Positions 45,255 to 56,325 of a stretch of DNA of 64,000 bases are shown piece by piece (position 1 is the first letter of the stretch; every line of letters starts with the position of its first letter). The translations under genes were made by a program, and so were the position numbers. Under the pieces are notes generated by a model, which saw only the letters and a list, made by a program, of their open reading frames with translations, was not told where the DNA came from and ran no database searches. This DNA is from RYN-230 sp036497945 (lineage in GTDB: Bacteria > Actinomycetota > Actinomycetes > Streptosporangiales > Streptosporangiaceae). Where the stretch lies: the NCBI GenBank assembly GCA_036497945.1, contig DASXIN010000038.1:9112-73111 (forward strand). The letters are read 5' to 3'.

Positions 45255-45886
45255 CCCTGTTCCCTTCTACCGGTCTCGGCCGTGGCACCAGGCCCCACCG
45301 CCTTGCGCACCACCCAGACTCGCTGGCCGAACGTGACCGTACTGCCCACCGCGACCGCCCACAGCCCGATGGCCAGCACGAACGGCACCCCCAGGCCGGT
45401 CAGCCCGGCCGCCACCAGGGCGACCACCAGCCGCTCCGAGCGCTCCGCCACGCCCACGTCGGCCCGTACCCCCAGCCCTTCTGCTCGCGCCCGCGCGTAG
45501 GACACCATGTTCCCCGCAACCAGGCAATAGAGCGCAACGCCGGCGAGGCCCCACTGATGCCCGCTCCGGGCCAGATAGATAGCCAGGCCAGAAAAAACCG
45601 CGGCGTCACCCACCCGGTCCAGGGTCGAGTCGAGGAAGGCGCCCCAGCTACCCGAGGCCCCCTTCATCCGGGCCAGCAGCCCGTCGAGCATGTCGAACAT
45701 GGCGAAGCCCCAGCACACGAGCGTGCCGGCGAACAGGTGGCCGGTGGGGAACAGCCACAGCGCGCCGGTGGCCACGCCCACCGCGCCCGCCACCGTGACC
45801 ATGTTGGGCGTGACTGGTGTGCGGGCCAGGGCCTGGCCGAGCGGCGTAAGCAGCTTGGCGAACAGTGGTCTCAGCGCGTTCAGCAT
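45251..45886 (-). CDS. pgsA: Phosphatidylinositol phosphate synthase (CDP-alcohol phosphotransferase)
   Basis: 211 residues with about six membrane helices. The CDP-alcohol phosphotransferase signature is complete: DMLDGLLARMKGASGSWGAF followed by LDSTLD. It joins inositol phosphate to CDP-diacylglycerol. First gene of the pgsA-acyltransferase-pimA unit, divergent from the EF-G-like gene. Confidence 0.93.
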   Translation of the reverse strand: MLNALRPLFAKLLTPLGQALARTPVTPNMVTVAGAVGVATGALWLFPTGHLFAGTLVCWGFAMFDMLDGLLARMKGASGSWGAFLDSTLDRVGDAAVFSGLAIYLARSGHQWGLAGVALYCLVAGNMVSYARARAEGLGVRADVGVAERSERLVVALVAAGLTGLGVPFVLAIGLWAVAVGSTVTFGQRVWVVRKAVGPGATAETGRREQG

Positions 45887-46010
45887 GGCCGTCCGATCCT
45901 ACTGGCGAGGGGACAGCTCGGATGATTCCGTCTCAGGGCTTGTGATCGGGTGGCCGGGAGGTAAAGGCTGGTTGTGAGGCAGCCGAACAGAGTCGTTGGA
46001 GGCGAGGCTC

Positions 46011-48161
46011 ATGACCGATAAGAAAGGACCGACAGCCGCTGGCGGTACAGCAGCGGCCGGCCAGCCCGACAGCGTGCGGAATGTCGCGCTGGTCGGCCAC
46101 TCAGGGTCAGGCAAGACCACGTTGGTCGAGGCACTCCTCGCGTATACCGGTGGGATCCAGCGCGCCGGCCGGGTCGAGGACGGCTCCACGGTCAGCGACT
46201 TCGACGAGGTGGAGGTCCGCCAGCAGCGCTCGGTGAACCTCACCCTGGCGCCGGTGCTGCACGCCGGGGTCAAGGTCAACCTGCTGGACACGCCTGGTTA
46301 CGCGGACTTCACCGGGGACCTGCGGGCCGGGCTGCGGGCGGCGGACGCCGCGCTGTTCACCGTGCCGGCCACCGACGGGGTGGACGGCCTGACCCAGATG
46401 CTCTGGGAAGAGTGCGCCCGGGTCGGCATGCCGCGGGCCGTGGTCATCACCAAGCTGGACCACCAGCGGGCCGACTTCGACGAGGCGCTGCGCGCCTGCC
46501 AGGACGCGTTCGGCGAGTCGGTCGCGCCGCTGTACCTGCCGGTCATCGACGGCCCGGGCCAGGTCCGTGGCCTGATCGGGCTGCTCACCGGCAAGTTCTT
46601 CGACTATTCGGACGGCACCCGGACCGAGCGGGACCCGGATCCGGCCTACGCCGACCGCGCGGACGAGCTGCGCAGCTCGCTGATCGAGGGGATCATCCAG
46701 GAGTCCGAGGACGAGTCCCTGATGGACCGGTACCTGTCCGGCGAGGACATCGACCCCAAGGTGCTCATCGAGGACCTGGAGAAGGCGGTGGCCCGGGGCA
46801 GCTTCTACCCGGTGCTGGCCGCGTCGAGCTTCGAGGGCGGGGTCGGCTTCGCCGAGCTGCTCGAGGTGATGACCCAGGCCTTCCCGGCGCCCAGCGAGCA
46901 CCCGATGCCCGGAGTGACCACGCTGGACGGGAAGAGCGTGCCCGGGCTGAGCTATGACCCCAAGGGCCCGCTGCTGGCCGAGGTGATCAAGACCACCTCC
47001 GACCCTTATGTGGGCCGGATCAGCCTGGTCCGGGTGTTCTCCGGGACGCTGCGGCCGGATGTCACGGTGCACGTATCCGGGCATGGCATGGCCGACCGCG
47101 GCCACGCCGACCACGACAGCGACGAGCGGATCGGGGCGCTCACCTCGCCGCTGGGCAAGCAGCAGCGGCCGGTAGCCCAGTGCGCGGCCGGGGACATCTG
47201 CGCGGTGGCCAAGCTGGGCACGGCGGAGACCGGGGACACGCTGTCCGACAAGGACCAGCCGCTGCTGATGGAGTCCTGGTCGATGCCGGACCCGCTGCTC
47301 CCGGTCGCGATATCGGCCAAGTCCAAGGCCGACGAGGACAAGATGTCCCAGGCCATCGGCCGGCTGGTGGCCGAGGACCCGACGCTCCGGATGGAGAACA
47401 ACTCGGAAACCCGCCAGCTCGTCCTGTGGTGCATGGGCGAGGCCCACTCCGACCTGCTGCTGGACCGGCTGTCCTCGCGCTACGGGGTGGGCGTGGAGAC
47501 CAAGGAGCTGCGCGTCCCGCTGCGCGAGACGGTGGCCGGCAAGGCCCAGGGCACGGGCCGGAACGTGAAGCAGACCGGCGGGCACGGCGAGTACGGCGTG
47601 TGCCATATCGAGATCGAGCCGATGCCGTCCGGCGACGGCTTCGAGTTCGTGGACAAGGTGGTCGGCGGCGTGGTGCCGCGCCAGTTCATCCCGTCGGTGG
47701 AGAAGGGCGTGCGGGCCCAGCTGGAACACGGCGTGCTGACCGGCTACCCGATGGTGGACATCCGGGTCACCCTGTTCGACGGCAAGGCGCACTCGGTGGA
47801 CTCCTCCGACATGGCCTTCCAGAAGGCGGGCAAGCTGGCCCTGCGGGACGCCGCGGACAAGGCCAAGGTGCTGCTGCTGGAACCGGTGGACGAGCTGTCC
47901 GTGCTGGTCGCCGACGACTACGTGGGCGCGGTCATGTCCGACCTGTCGTCCCGGCGCGGCCGGGTGCTCGGCACCGAGCCGGTGGCCGGCGGGCGGACCC
48001 TGGTCAAGGCCGAGGTGCCGCAGCTGGAGATCACCCGGTACGCGATCGACCTGCGCTCGATGTCGCACGGCACCGGCTCATTCAGCCGCGGCTACCTGCG
48101 CTACGAGCCACTGCCCGCGCACCTGGCCGACAAGATGGCCAGCCAGTCCGACGACAGCTGA
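46011..48161 (+). CDS. EF-G-like GTPase lacking the catalytic His
   Basis: 716 residues with the domain order of elongation factor G: G domain (P loop GHSGSGKTT at 29-37, switch II DTPGYADF at 93-100, VVITKLD), domain II, then III-V (GTGRNVKQTGGHGEYG, MSHGTGSFSRGYLRYEPLP). Canonical EF-G has DTPGHVDF; the His needed for ribosome-stimulated GTP hydrolysis is Tyr97 here. It belongs to the second EF-G type common in actinobacteria, whose job in translation is unsettled. The start at 46011 has GGAGGCGAGG just upstream. Confidence 0.9.
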   Translation: MTDKKGPTAAGGTAAAGQPDSVRNVALVGHSGSGKTTLVEALLAYTGGIQRAGRVEDGSTVSDFDEVEVRQQRSVNLTLAPVLHAGVKVNLLDTPGYADFTGDLRAGLRAADAALFTVPATDGVDGLTQMLWEECARVGMPRAVVITKLDHQRADFDEALRACQDAFGESVAPLYLPVIDGPGQVRGLIGLLTGKFFDYSDGTRTERDPDPAYADRADELRSSLIEGIIQESEDESLMDRYLSGEDIDPKVLIEDLEKAVARGSFYPVLAASSFEGGVGFAELLEVMTQAFPAPSEHPMPGVTTLDGKSVPGLSYDPKGPLLAEVIKTTSDPYVGRISLVRVFSGTLRPDVTVHVSGHGMADRGHADHDSDERIGALTSPLGKQQRPVAQCAAGDICAVAKLGTAETGDTLSDKDQPLLMESWSMPDPLLPVAISAKSKADEDKMSQAIGRLVAEDPTLRMENNSETRQLVLWCMGEAHSDLLLDRLSSRYGVGVETKELRVPLRETVAGKAQGTGRNVKQTGGHGEYGVCHIEIEPMPSGDGFEFVDKVVGGVVPRQFIPSVEKGVRAQLEHGVLTGYPMVDIRVTLFDGKAHSVDSSDMAFQKAGKLALRDAADKAKVLLLEPVDELSVLVADDYVGAVMSDLSSRRGRVLGTEPVAGGRTLVKAEVPQLEITRYAIDLRSMSHGTGSFSRGYLRYEPLPAHLADKMASQSDDS

Positions 48162-48170
48162 CCCAACGCC

Positions 48171-48211
48171 AACCCGACATATGTAGGTTTAGCGCCTACA
48201 TATGTCGGGTT
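48171..48211. terminator. Perfect 17-bp inverted repeat between convergent genes
   Basis: AACCCGACATATGTAGG (48171-48187), a seven-base loop TTTAGCG, and the exact complement CCTACATATGTCGGGTT (48195-48211). It lies ten bases after the EF-G-like stop and overlaps the HIT stop codon, so it can terminate both convergent transcripts. Its ATATG/CATAT core is unusually AT-rich for this genome. Confidence 0.8.
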
Positions 48212-48776
48212 AGGCCGGGCTGGCCGGCCAGGCGTCGGCGATCAGCTTGCGGGTGTCCCGGAGCAGCTGCGGCAGCACCCGGGTGTGCCCAACCACCGGC
48301 ATGAAGTTGGTGTCGCCGCCCCACCGGGGCACCACGTGCTGGTGCAGGTGCGCGGCGATGCCGGCGCCGGCCACCGAGCCCATGTTCATCCCGATGTTGA
48401 AGCCCTGCGCGCCGGACGCGGCGCGCAGCGCGGTCATCGCCCGCTTGGTGTGGTCGGCCAGCTCGGCGGTCTCCCCCAGGTCCAGGTCGGTGTAGCCGGC
48501 CACGTGCCGGTACGGCAGCACCATCAGGTGCCCGGCGTTATACGGGTACAGGTTGAGCACGGTGAAGACCACGTCGCCGCGGGCGACGATCAGCCCGTCC
48601 TCATCCGACAGCAGCGGGATCCGGCAGAACGGGCATTCCTCGTCCTCGTGGCCGGCCGGCACCTTGTTCTCGCCCTTGATGTAGGCCATCCGGTGCGGCA
48701 TCCACAGCCGGGCGAACCCGTCCGGTACGCCGATCCCGTCCTGCCCGGGAACCCCGCTGGTGAGCTCGTCCGACAT
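48210..48776 (-). CDS. HIT-family hydrolase/phosphorylase
   Basis: 188 residues. The histidine triad HLHQHVVP has His143, 145 and 147, and a Cys pair (ECPFC, 48-51) may bind zinc. Family members act on Ap4A or other nucleotidyl substrates. The long frame begins inside thrS; ATG at 48776, 10 bases after the thrS stop, is the sensible start, though its ribosome site is weak. Located between thrS and the pgsA cluster as in other actinomycetes. Confidence 0.92.
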   Translation of the reverse strand: MSDELTSGVPGQDGIGVPDGFARLWMPHRMAYIKGENKVPAGHEDEECPFCRIPLLSDEDGLIVARGDVVFTVLNLYPYNAGHLMVLPYRHVAGYTDLDLGETAELADHTKRAMTALRAASGAQGFNIGMNMGSVAGAGIAAHLHQHVVPRWGGDTNFMPVVGHTRVLPQLLRDTRKLIADAWPASPA

Positions 48777-48786
48777 GGCCCGCCGG

Positions 48787-50796
<2,010 letters not shown>

Positions 50797-50889
50797 GGTG
50801 GCTCCAAGGTCGTAGGTGTGTCGGGCTGGTGCCCTGACCTCCTGATGCTATCGAGGCCCAGCCGGGGCCGCGCCTCGATATCGGCCCGG

Positions 50890-52284
50890 TCAGCCAGTGA
50901 CGGTGACCAGGCTGCCGTAGCTGAGGTACGGCCAGACCTGATGGGCCTGGGTCCACGGCAGCTCGACGCAGCCCAGGCTCTGCTCGAACCCGTAGGAGCC
51001 GCGCGGGAAGTAGTGCACCGCGTCGCCGCCGTTGAAGTAGGCCACCCACCACACCGGGTCGGCGTACTTGGATCCGTCCGGGTTGGTGCCCTTCATGATC
51101 TGGTACTGGTAGCGCAGGTACACCGGGAACGTGCCGTCCACGGTGGGCGCGGCCGGGATGCCGGTGTTGGCCAGCGTGTGCATGACCACTTTGCCGTTGT
51201 GCCACACGGTGAGCGTCTCCGGGCTGCCCTTGCTGGCCACCGCGTAGGTGTAGCCGTGCGGGTTGGTGTGCCCCTTGGCCGCCGCCTTGAGCAGGTGCTG
51301 CCACAGGCTCCAGGTCACCACGCCGGTCATGGTCTGCCCCTCGTCAGCCTGGAAGGCCCGAATGGCGCCCTCCATGATCAGGCTGGACGGCCCGCCCCAG
51401 AACGAGGTGAGGATCTTCGGGTAGCCATGCCTCCAGCTGAAGCTGCCGGCCGGCGGAGCGTACACAGCGGCCAGCTCGGTGGCCATGTTGTCCGGCTGCG
51501 GTGTGCTGGCCTCCTGCGCCGTCCACTTCAGCGGGAGGTAGCCCAGCTGGGCCAGCAGCTGCTTCAGCCGCAGGTTGGACCAGCCCTTGGTACGCAGGTG
51601 CTCCACGACCGGGCTGGCCAGCAGGCCGCCGGCCGCAGAGCGCAGGCCGTCCTGCCCGGCCGGGAAGCGGACCCGGACCGCGGTGTTCGGCTGGAACGGG
51701 GTGGCCGGGGTGAACGTCAGCGTGCGGCCGGTCTGCTTCCAGGTCCCGGCCACGTGCGGGCGCACGATCGGCATGGGTGAGGTGGCGGCCAGCGGCGTGG
51801 ACAGCATCACCTGGACCGGGTCGGCGCCGTCGGTGCCGGTGGTCGCGCCGCCCTGGGTCACCGAGACCACCGAGAGCGGGGCGGCCGGGCTGGCCGGGTG
51901 CGCGGGCTGCGAAGCGTCGGCGGTGGTCCGGCCGGCCGCGCGCTGCCCGCCGAGCGTGCTGGCCGCGATCCCGCCCACGGCCAGCACACCGAGCACGGCG
52001 GCGGCCAGCCCGGCCACCTTGAACCGGCTCAGGCTGCCCAGGCCGCTGCGCGCGGGGGGTGGCGTGGGGGAAGCGGCTGCCGCAGCGGGCAGTGGGACTG
52101 CGGCCGGAGCCGCGGCCGCGGCTGCGGCGGCCGTGGCAGCGTCCGCCGCGGCCGGTTCGGTGGCGGCGGCCGGTTCGGGGGCCGGGTCCCCAGCTGGCGC
52201 CGTATCCGCAGCTGGGGCTGAGTCCCCGGACGCCGCCGTGTCCCCCGATCCCGCCGTCCCCCGACGCCACGCTGGAATCCGCAA
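50890..52284 (-). CDS. L,D-transpeptidase (YkuD) with peptidoglycan-binding domain
   Basis: 464 residues. The first 90 or so are Ala/Pro-rich and cytoplasmic, followed by a membrane anchor (VAGLAAAVLGVLAVGGIAAS), an Ig-like domain (about 130-225), a PG_binding_1 domain (LAQLGYLPLKW to MTGVVTWSLWQHLL) and a C-terminal YkuD domain. The active Cys lies in QSLGCVELP; canonical YkuD has SHGC, so the His is Leu here, a variant I recall in actinomycete enzymes. It makes 3-3 cross-links in peptidoglycan. Confidence 0.9.
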   Translation of the reverse strand: MRIPAWRRGTAGSGDTAASGDSAPAADTAPAGDPAPEPAAATEPAAADAATAAAAAAAAPAAVPLPAAAAASPTPPPARSGLGSLSRFKVAGLAAAVLGVLAVGGIAASTLGGQRAAGRTTADASQPAHPASPAAPLSVVSVTQGGATTGTDGADPVQVMLSTPLAATSPMPIVRPHVAGTWKQTGRTLTFTPATPFQPNTAVRVRFPAGQDGLRSAAGGLLASPVVEHLRTKGWSNLRLKQLLAQLGYLPLKWTAQEASTPQPDNMATELAAVYAPPAGSFSWRHGYPKILTSFWGGPSSLIMEGAIRAFQADEGQTMTGVVTWSLWQHLLKAAAKGHTNPHGYTYAVASKGSPETLTVWHNGKVVMHTLANTGIPAAPTVDGTFPVYLRYQYQIMKGTNPDGSKYADPVWWVAYFNGGDAVHYFPRGSYGFEQSLGCVELPWTQAHQVWPYLSYGSLVTVTG

Positions 52285-52399
52285 CTCCCGCTCCCTACGT
52301 TGCCAGTGCTCGCCTCAGACCATGCCCGCCATTAAGGAACGGATGCCCGGGTTGGCCGGTTCCGTGCCCGGGCCGCGAATTACGGCTCGCGCCGTCCGC

Positions 52400-53371
52400 T
52401 CAGAGCCAGTCCTTGCGGCGGAACAGGGTAAACAGCCCGACGGACATCCCGATGATGATGGCGGTGGATACCACGAAACCCGAAGTATGCCCGAATCCGG
52501 GATACGGCACATTCTGCCCGTAAAATCCGGTCACCGCGGTCGGCACCGCGATGATCGCGGCCCAGCTGGTCACTTGCTTCGTGATCACATTCAGCCGGTT
52601 GCCGCGCACTGTGAGGTGCGTCTCCAGGATGGTGGTGACCAGGTCGCGCAGCGACTCGGTCCATTCCGTGGCCCGCAGTACGTGGTCGTAGACGTCGTGG
52701 AAGTAGGGCACCATGTGCTCGTCGACCACGTGCAGGTCGCGGCGCAGCACGCTGTTCAGCACCTCGCGCATGGGCAGCACCACCCGGCGCAGCAGCACCA
52801 GGGACTTGCGCAGCTCGAACGTGCGCCGCTGCAGCTCCTTGTCCTTCGGGTGGTCATCGAAGAGCTGGTCTTCCAGCGCCTCGATCTGGCTGTCCAGCTG
52901 CTGGACCGCCTCGAAGTGGGTGTCCACCACGTAGTCGAGCAGCCCATGCAGCAGGAAGCTGACCCCGCACTGGGCCAGGTCAGGTGAGCCGTCCCAGCGG
53001 CTCAGCACGGCGTCGATGTCGAACTCCGGGCCGCGCCGCACGGTGACCAGCGCGCGTTCCGTGATGAACGCGTCGATCTCGCTGGTGTCCAGCTCGCCGC
53101 TCGTGGTGTCGAGCCTGACCTGGTAGGACGTGACGAACAGGTGGGACTGGTAGCGGTCCAGCTTGGGCCGCTGGTGCTCGGCCACCGCGTCCTCGACGGC
53201 CAGTGGGTGCAGGCCGAGCTCCTCGCTGATCGAGGCGAGGTCGGCGGCGGTCGGCTCGCAGAGGTCGAACCAGACCACGGCATCGGGTTCGGCCAGGTAG
53301 TCGGACACCTTGCTGACCGGGAACCCCTCGTCGGCCAGGGTGCCATTGCGGTACATACGGGTTCGTGCCAT
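52400..53371 (-). CDS. CorA-family divalent cation transporter
   Basis: 323 residues: a large cytoplasmic N-domain with a long helix (VQQLDSQIEALEDQLFDDHPKDKELQ) and two C-terminal membrane helices. The pore motif after the first helix reads FYGQNVPYPG, replacing the GMN of E. coli CorA by GQN. Probably Mg2+ or related metals. The ATG at 53371 (MARTRMYRNGTLADEG) is used; the frame open to 53635 is not homologous. Divergent from the monooxygenase-fold gene. Confidence 0.88.
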   Translation of the reverse strand: MARTRMYRNGTLADEGFPVSKVSDYLAEPDAVVWFDLCEPTAADLASISEELGLHPLAVEDAVAEHQRPKLDRYQSHLFVTSYQVRLDTTSGELDTSEIDAFITERALVTVRRGPEFDIDAVLSRWDGSPDLAQCGVSFLLHGLLDYVVDTHFEAVQQLDSQIEALEDQLFDDHPKDKELQRRTFELRKSLVLLRRVVLPMREVLNSVLRRDLHVVDEHMVPYFHDVYDHVLRATEWTESLRDLVTTILETHLTVRGNRLNVITKQVTSWAAIIAVPTAVTGFYGQNVPYPGFGHTSGFVVSTAIIIGMSVGLFTLFRRKDWL

Positions 53372-53486
53372 GGGGGCCAAGATAAGCGCCCTTGGGTTAC
53401 GCACAGTTGACCGACTGGCCGGACGGCTACCTGGTCGCCGCCTGCCGGCCGCCGCCTGCCGGGCACCGGCTGGCATCATCGGGCGT

Positions 53487-53825
53487 ATGACCGTCATCAA
53501 GATCAACGCGATTACCGTCCCGGCGGACAGCGGCGACGAGCTGGCCCGCCGGTTCGCGGCCCGGGCCGGTGCGGTGGACGACCAGGACGGCTTCGAGGGG
53601 TTCGAGCTGCTCAAGCCCACCGACGAGCGGACCACCTGGCTGGTGGTGACCCGGTGGCGGGACGAAGACAGTTTCGCCGCCTGGCTGAACTCCCCCGCGT
53701 TCGGCCACGGCCACCGCGGCTCCGCCGGTGGCCCGGCCGGCGGGCCGGGCCGCGGGCCGGTCGGCGTGGCCAGCGAGCTGTGGTCCTACGAGGTGGCCGG
53801 CGGTTCCGCGGCAAGGCCGTCCTGA
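53487..53825 (+). CDS. Antibiotic-biosynthesis-monooxygenase-fold (ABM) protein
   Basis: 112 residues with the ferredoxin-like ABM pattern: MTVIKINAITVPADSGDEL, FEGFELLKP, TWLVVTRWRDEDSFAAWLNS. Related small proteins include heme-degrading monooxygenases and quinol oxygenases; the catalytic details are not readable here. No clear ribosome site, so it may be leaderless. Followed after a few bases by the D-threonine aldolase-like gene. Confidence 0.8.
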   Translation: MTVIKINAITVPADSGDELARRFAARAGAVDDQDGFEGFELLKPTDERTTWLVVTRWRDEDSFAAWLNSPAFGHGHRGSAGGPAGGPGRGPVGVASELWSYEVAGGSAARPS

Positions 53826-53833
53826 GCGCCCGC

Positions 53834-54937
53834 GTGTCCAGCCGATGGCAGCTGCCGCCCGGCGCGGTGGTGACTCCCGCCGTGGTGGTGGACAGCGGCA
53901 CGCTCGACGCCAACCTGCGCGCGATGGCGGACAGCGCCGCGCACCGCGGGATGGCCCTGCGGCCACACGGCAAGACGCACAAGTCGGCCGAGATAGCCGG
54001 CCGCCAGCTGGCCCTGGGCGCGGCCGGGCTGTCCGTGGCCACGGTCGGCGAGGCCGAGGCGTTCGCCGCCGCCGGGGTGACCGACATCTTCGTCGCCTAC
54101 CCGGTGTGGGCCGACGCCGGCCGGGCCGGGCGGCTGCGTGACCTGGCCGGGCGGATCCAGCTGTCGGTCGGCGCGGACTCGGTGGCCGGGGTGCAGCGGC
54201 TGGCCGCCGCGCTGGCCGGGGCGCCCGCTCAGGTGCTGGTCGAAGTGGACTGCGGGCTGCGCCGCAGCGGCGTGGCCCCGGCCGACGCGGGCCTGGTGGC
54301 GGCCGCGGCCGACGCCGCCGGGCTGCGGCTGGCCGGCGTGTTCACGTTTCCCGGGCACAGCTATGCCCCCGGCGCCCCGGTGCCGGCCGCGGCCGACGAG
54401 GAGACCGCGCTGGCCGCGGCGGCGGCCAGCCTGGCCGAGGCGGGGCTGCCCTGCCCGGTGCGCAGCGGCGGCTCCACGCCGAGCGCCGCGCTGTCCCTGG
54501 GCCCGGCGGACGACGGCCCGGTCACCGAGCTGCGCCCGGGCGTGTACGCGTTCAACGACGCGCAGCAGGTGGTGCTGGGCACGTGCGCGGTGGACCAGGT
54601 GGCCCTGGCCATCCTGGCCACCGTGGTCTCGGTGCCCACCGCGGACCGGTTCATCCTCGACTCCGGGGCCAAGGTGCTCGGCCAGGACCGGCCCGCCTGG
54701 GCGCCCGGCCACGGGCTGCTGCCGGACTTCGCGGAGTCGGTCATCACCGGCCTGTGGGAGCACCACGCGGTGGTCCGCCACCCGGCCGGCCAGCCGCTGC
54801 CCCAGGTCGGTGACCAGGTCGCCGTGCTGCCCAACCACGTCTGCACGGTGGTCAACCTGGTCGACTCGCTCTACATCACGGAAGACGCCCAGGTCGTCGA
54901 CGTCTGGCCGGTCACCGCCCGCGGCCGCAACATCTAG
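53834..54937 (+). CDS. D-threonine aldolase / D-serine dehydratase-like PLP enzyme
   Basis: About 367 residues, alanine-racemase-like fold type III. The PLP Lys is Lys47 in RPHGKTHK. VEVDCGLRRSGV, FPGHSY and GGSTPS form the cofactor site, and LPNHVCTVVNL near the C-terminus carries the metal His/Cys typical of the DSD1/D-TA family. The frame is open from 53654; the GTG at 53834 just after the upstream stop is my choice, without a strong ribosome site. The reaction (aldol cleavage versus dehydration) cannot be told. Confidence 0.87.
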   Translation: MSSRWQLPPGAVVTPAVVVDSGTLDANLRAMADSAAHRGMALRPHGKTHKSAEIAGRQLALGAAGLSVATVGEAEAFAAAGVTDIFVAYPVWADAGRAGRLRDLAGRIQLSVGADSVAGVQRLAAALAGAPAQVLVEVDCGLRRSGVAPADAGLVAAAADAAGLRLAGVFTFPGHSYAPGAPVPAAADEETALAAAAASLAEAGLPCPVRSGGSTPSAALSLGPADDGPVTELRPGVYAFNDAQQVVLGTCAVDQVALAILATVVSVPTADRFILDSGAKVLGQDRPAWAPGHGLLPDFAESVITGLWEHHAVVRHPAGQPLPQVGDQVAVLPNHVCTVVNLVDSLYITEDAQVVDVWPVTARGRNI

Positions 54938-55731
54938 CTGGGCCAGTCCGGTATGTCGCGGGGGGCACCGAGCCGGGCGCTGATCTGGCTGGCGGCGCGG
55001 CGCACCGTGGCCGCGATGGCCGGGATGCTCGCCTCGTCGATCCGTGAGTCGGGACCGGACACGCTGATGCTGGCCAGCACCGCCCCGGTGCGGTCGAACA
55101 CCGGGCCGGCCACGCAATACAGGTGCGGCTCCAGCTCGCCCCGGTCCACCGCGTAGCCGCGCTGCCGCGCCTCGGCCAGCTGCTGCCGGAGCGCGCCGGT
55201 GTCGATGATCGTCCGGTCCGTCCTGGCTTCCAGGCGGCGGCCGGGGTAGCGCGCGGCGAACTCGGCCTCGCCCAGCCCGGCCAGCAGCGCCTTGCCCATC
55301 GAGCTGCAGTGCGCGGGCGAGCGCTTGCCCACCCAGGAGTGCATCCGGACCGTCTGCCAGCCGTCCACCACCTCGATGGTGACCGCTTCGGTGCCCTCCA
55401 GCACGCCCAGGTGCCCGGTCTCGCCCAGCTCCCGGACCAGGCCCTGCAGGTAGGGCAGCGCGGCGCGGCGCACGTCGCCGGCCGCCGCGGCCAGCTCGCC
55501 CAGCGCGGCCAGCCGGCCGGACAGCCGGTACCGGCCCGGTTCCCCGGCTGACTCCAGGTAGCCGGCCACGGCCAGCGTGGCGGCCAGCCGGGACGTGGTG
55601 GACCGGTGCAGGCCGAGCTGCTGGGCCATCTCCCCGATGCCGATCTCGGGCCGGTCCCGCTCGTACATGTCCAGGATCTCCAGACCGTGCAGCAGCGAGC
55701 CGATCAGCCCTCTCCCCGTGTCCGTCGTCAC
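54934..55731 (-). CDS. IclR-family transcriptional regulator
   Basis: 265 residues. N-terminal winged helix-turn-helix (LEILDMYERDRPEIGIGEMA, LHRSTTSRLAATL), then the IclR effector domain (SPAHCSSMGKALLAG, RGYAVDRGELEPHLYCVAGPV). It starts a few bases after the broken dehydrogenase fragment on the same strand, suggesting it once controlled that catabolic cluster. Its stop codon overlaps the stop of the convergent PLP enzyme gene. Confidence 0.93.
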   Translation of the reverse strand: MTTDTGRGLIGSLLHGLEILDMYERDRPEIGIGEMAQQLGLHRSTTSRLAATLAVAGYLESAGEPGRYRLSGRLAALGELAAAAGDVRRAALPYLQGLVRELGETGHLGVLEGTEAVTIEVVDGWQTVRMHSWVGKRSPAHCSSMGKALLAGLGEAEFAARYPGRRLEARTDRTIIDTGALRQQLAEARQRGYAVDRGELEPHLYCVAGPVFDRTGAVLASISVSGPDSRIDEASIPAIAATVRRAASQISARLGAPRDIPDWPS

Positions 55732-55736
55732 GTACG

Positions 55737-56325
55737 TCAGCGTACGGTCCGCCCTGCGTGCAGGCCCGCGCGGTATCCCATCGTCATGCCGGCCGCCAGC
55801 GTGGCGCCCGGCCCCGGGTACCCGTCCCCGGTCCAGAACCCCGCCGCGTTGCCCGCCGCGTACAGCCCGGTGACCGGGCTTCCATCGGGGCGCAGCACCC
55901 GCCCATGCACGTCGGTGACCGGCCCGCCCTTGGTGCCGATCGTCCCGGCCAGCACCGGCACCGCGTAGAACGGCGGCCGGTCGAGCGGGCCCAGGCTGGG
56001 GTTCGGCTGGACCGCCGGATCACCGCAGAACCGCTGATAGGCCCCTTCGCCGCGGCCGAACTCCCGGTCCGCCCCGGCGGCGCAGCCCGCGTTCCACCGG
56101 CGCACCGTCTCGGCCAGCGCCACCCCGCTGGCGCCGATCCGCGCGGCCAGCGCGGCCAGCGTCCGGCCGCGGCCGACCCAGTCCGGCACCGGGCCGCCGG
56201 CCGGCACCCCGGGCATCGGGTACCGGGCCCGGTAGCCCTCGTCGAAGATCAGGTGCACCGGGCCGGCCTGCCCGTGGTTCAGCTCACGGTGCAGCGCCTT
56301 GCCGATCTCGTTGTAGGGCAGCGCC
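55737..56325 (-). pseudogene. C-terminal fragment of a KstD/FrdA-type FAD dehydrogenase
   Basis: About 195 codons remain, from ALPYNEIGKALHREL through LDRPPFYAVPVLAGTIGTKGG to GLYAAGNAAGFWTG and YPGPGATLAAGMTMGYRAG. This is the classic C-terminal FAD-binding end of 3-ketosteroid 1-dehydrogenase-like flavoproteins. The N-terminal two thirds, including the dinucleotide fold, are missing. Homology stops at about 56325, where sequence of another gene on the opposite strand begins. It cannot encode a working enzyme. Confidence 0.85.
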
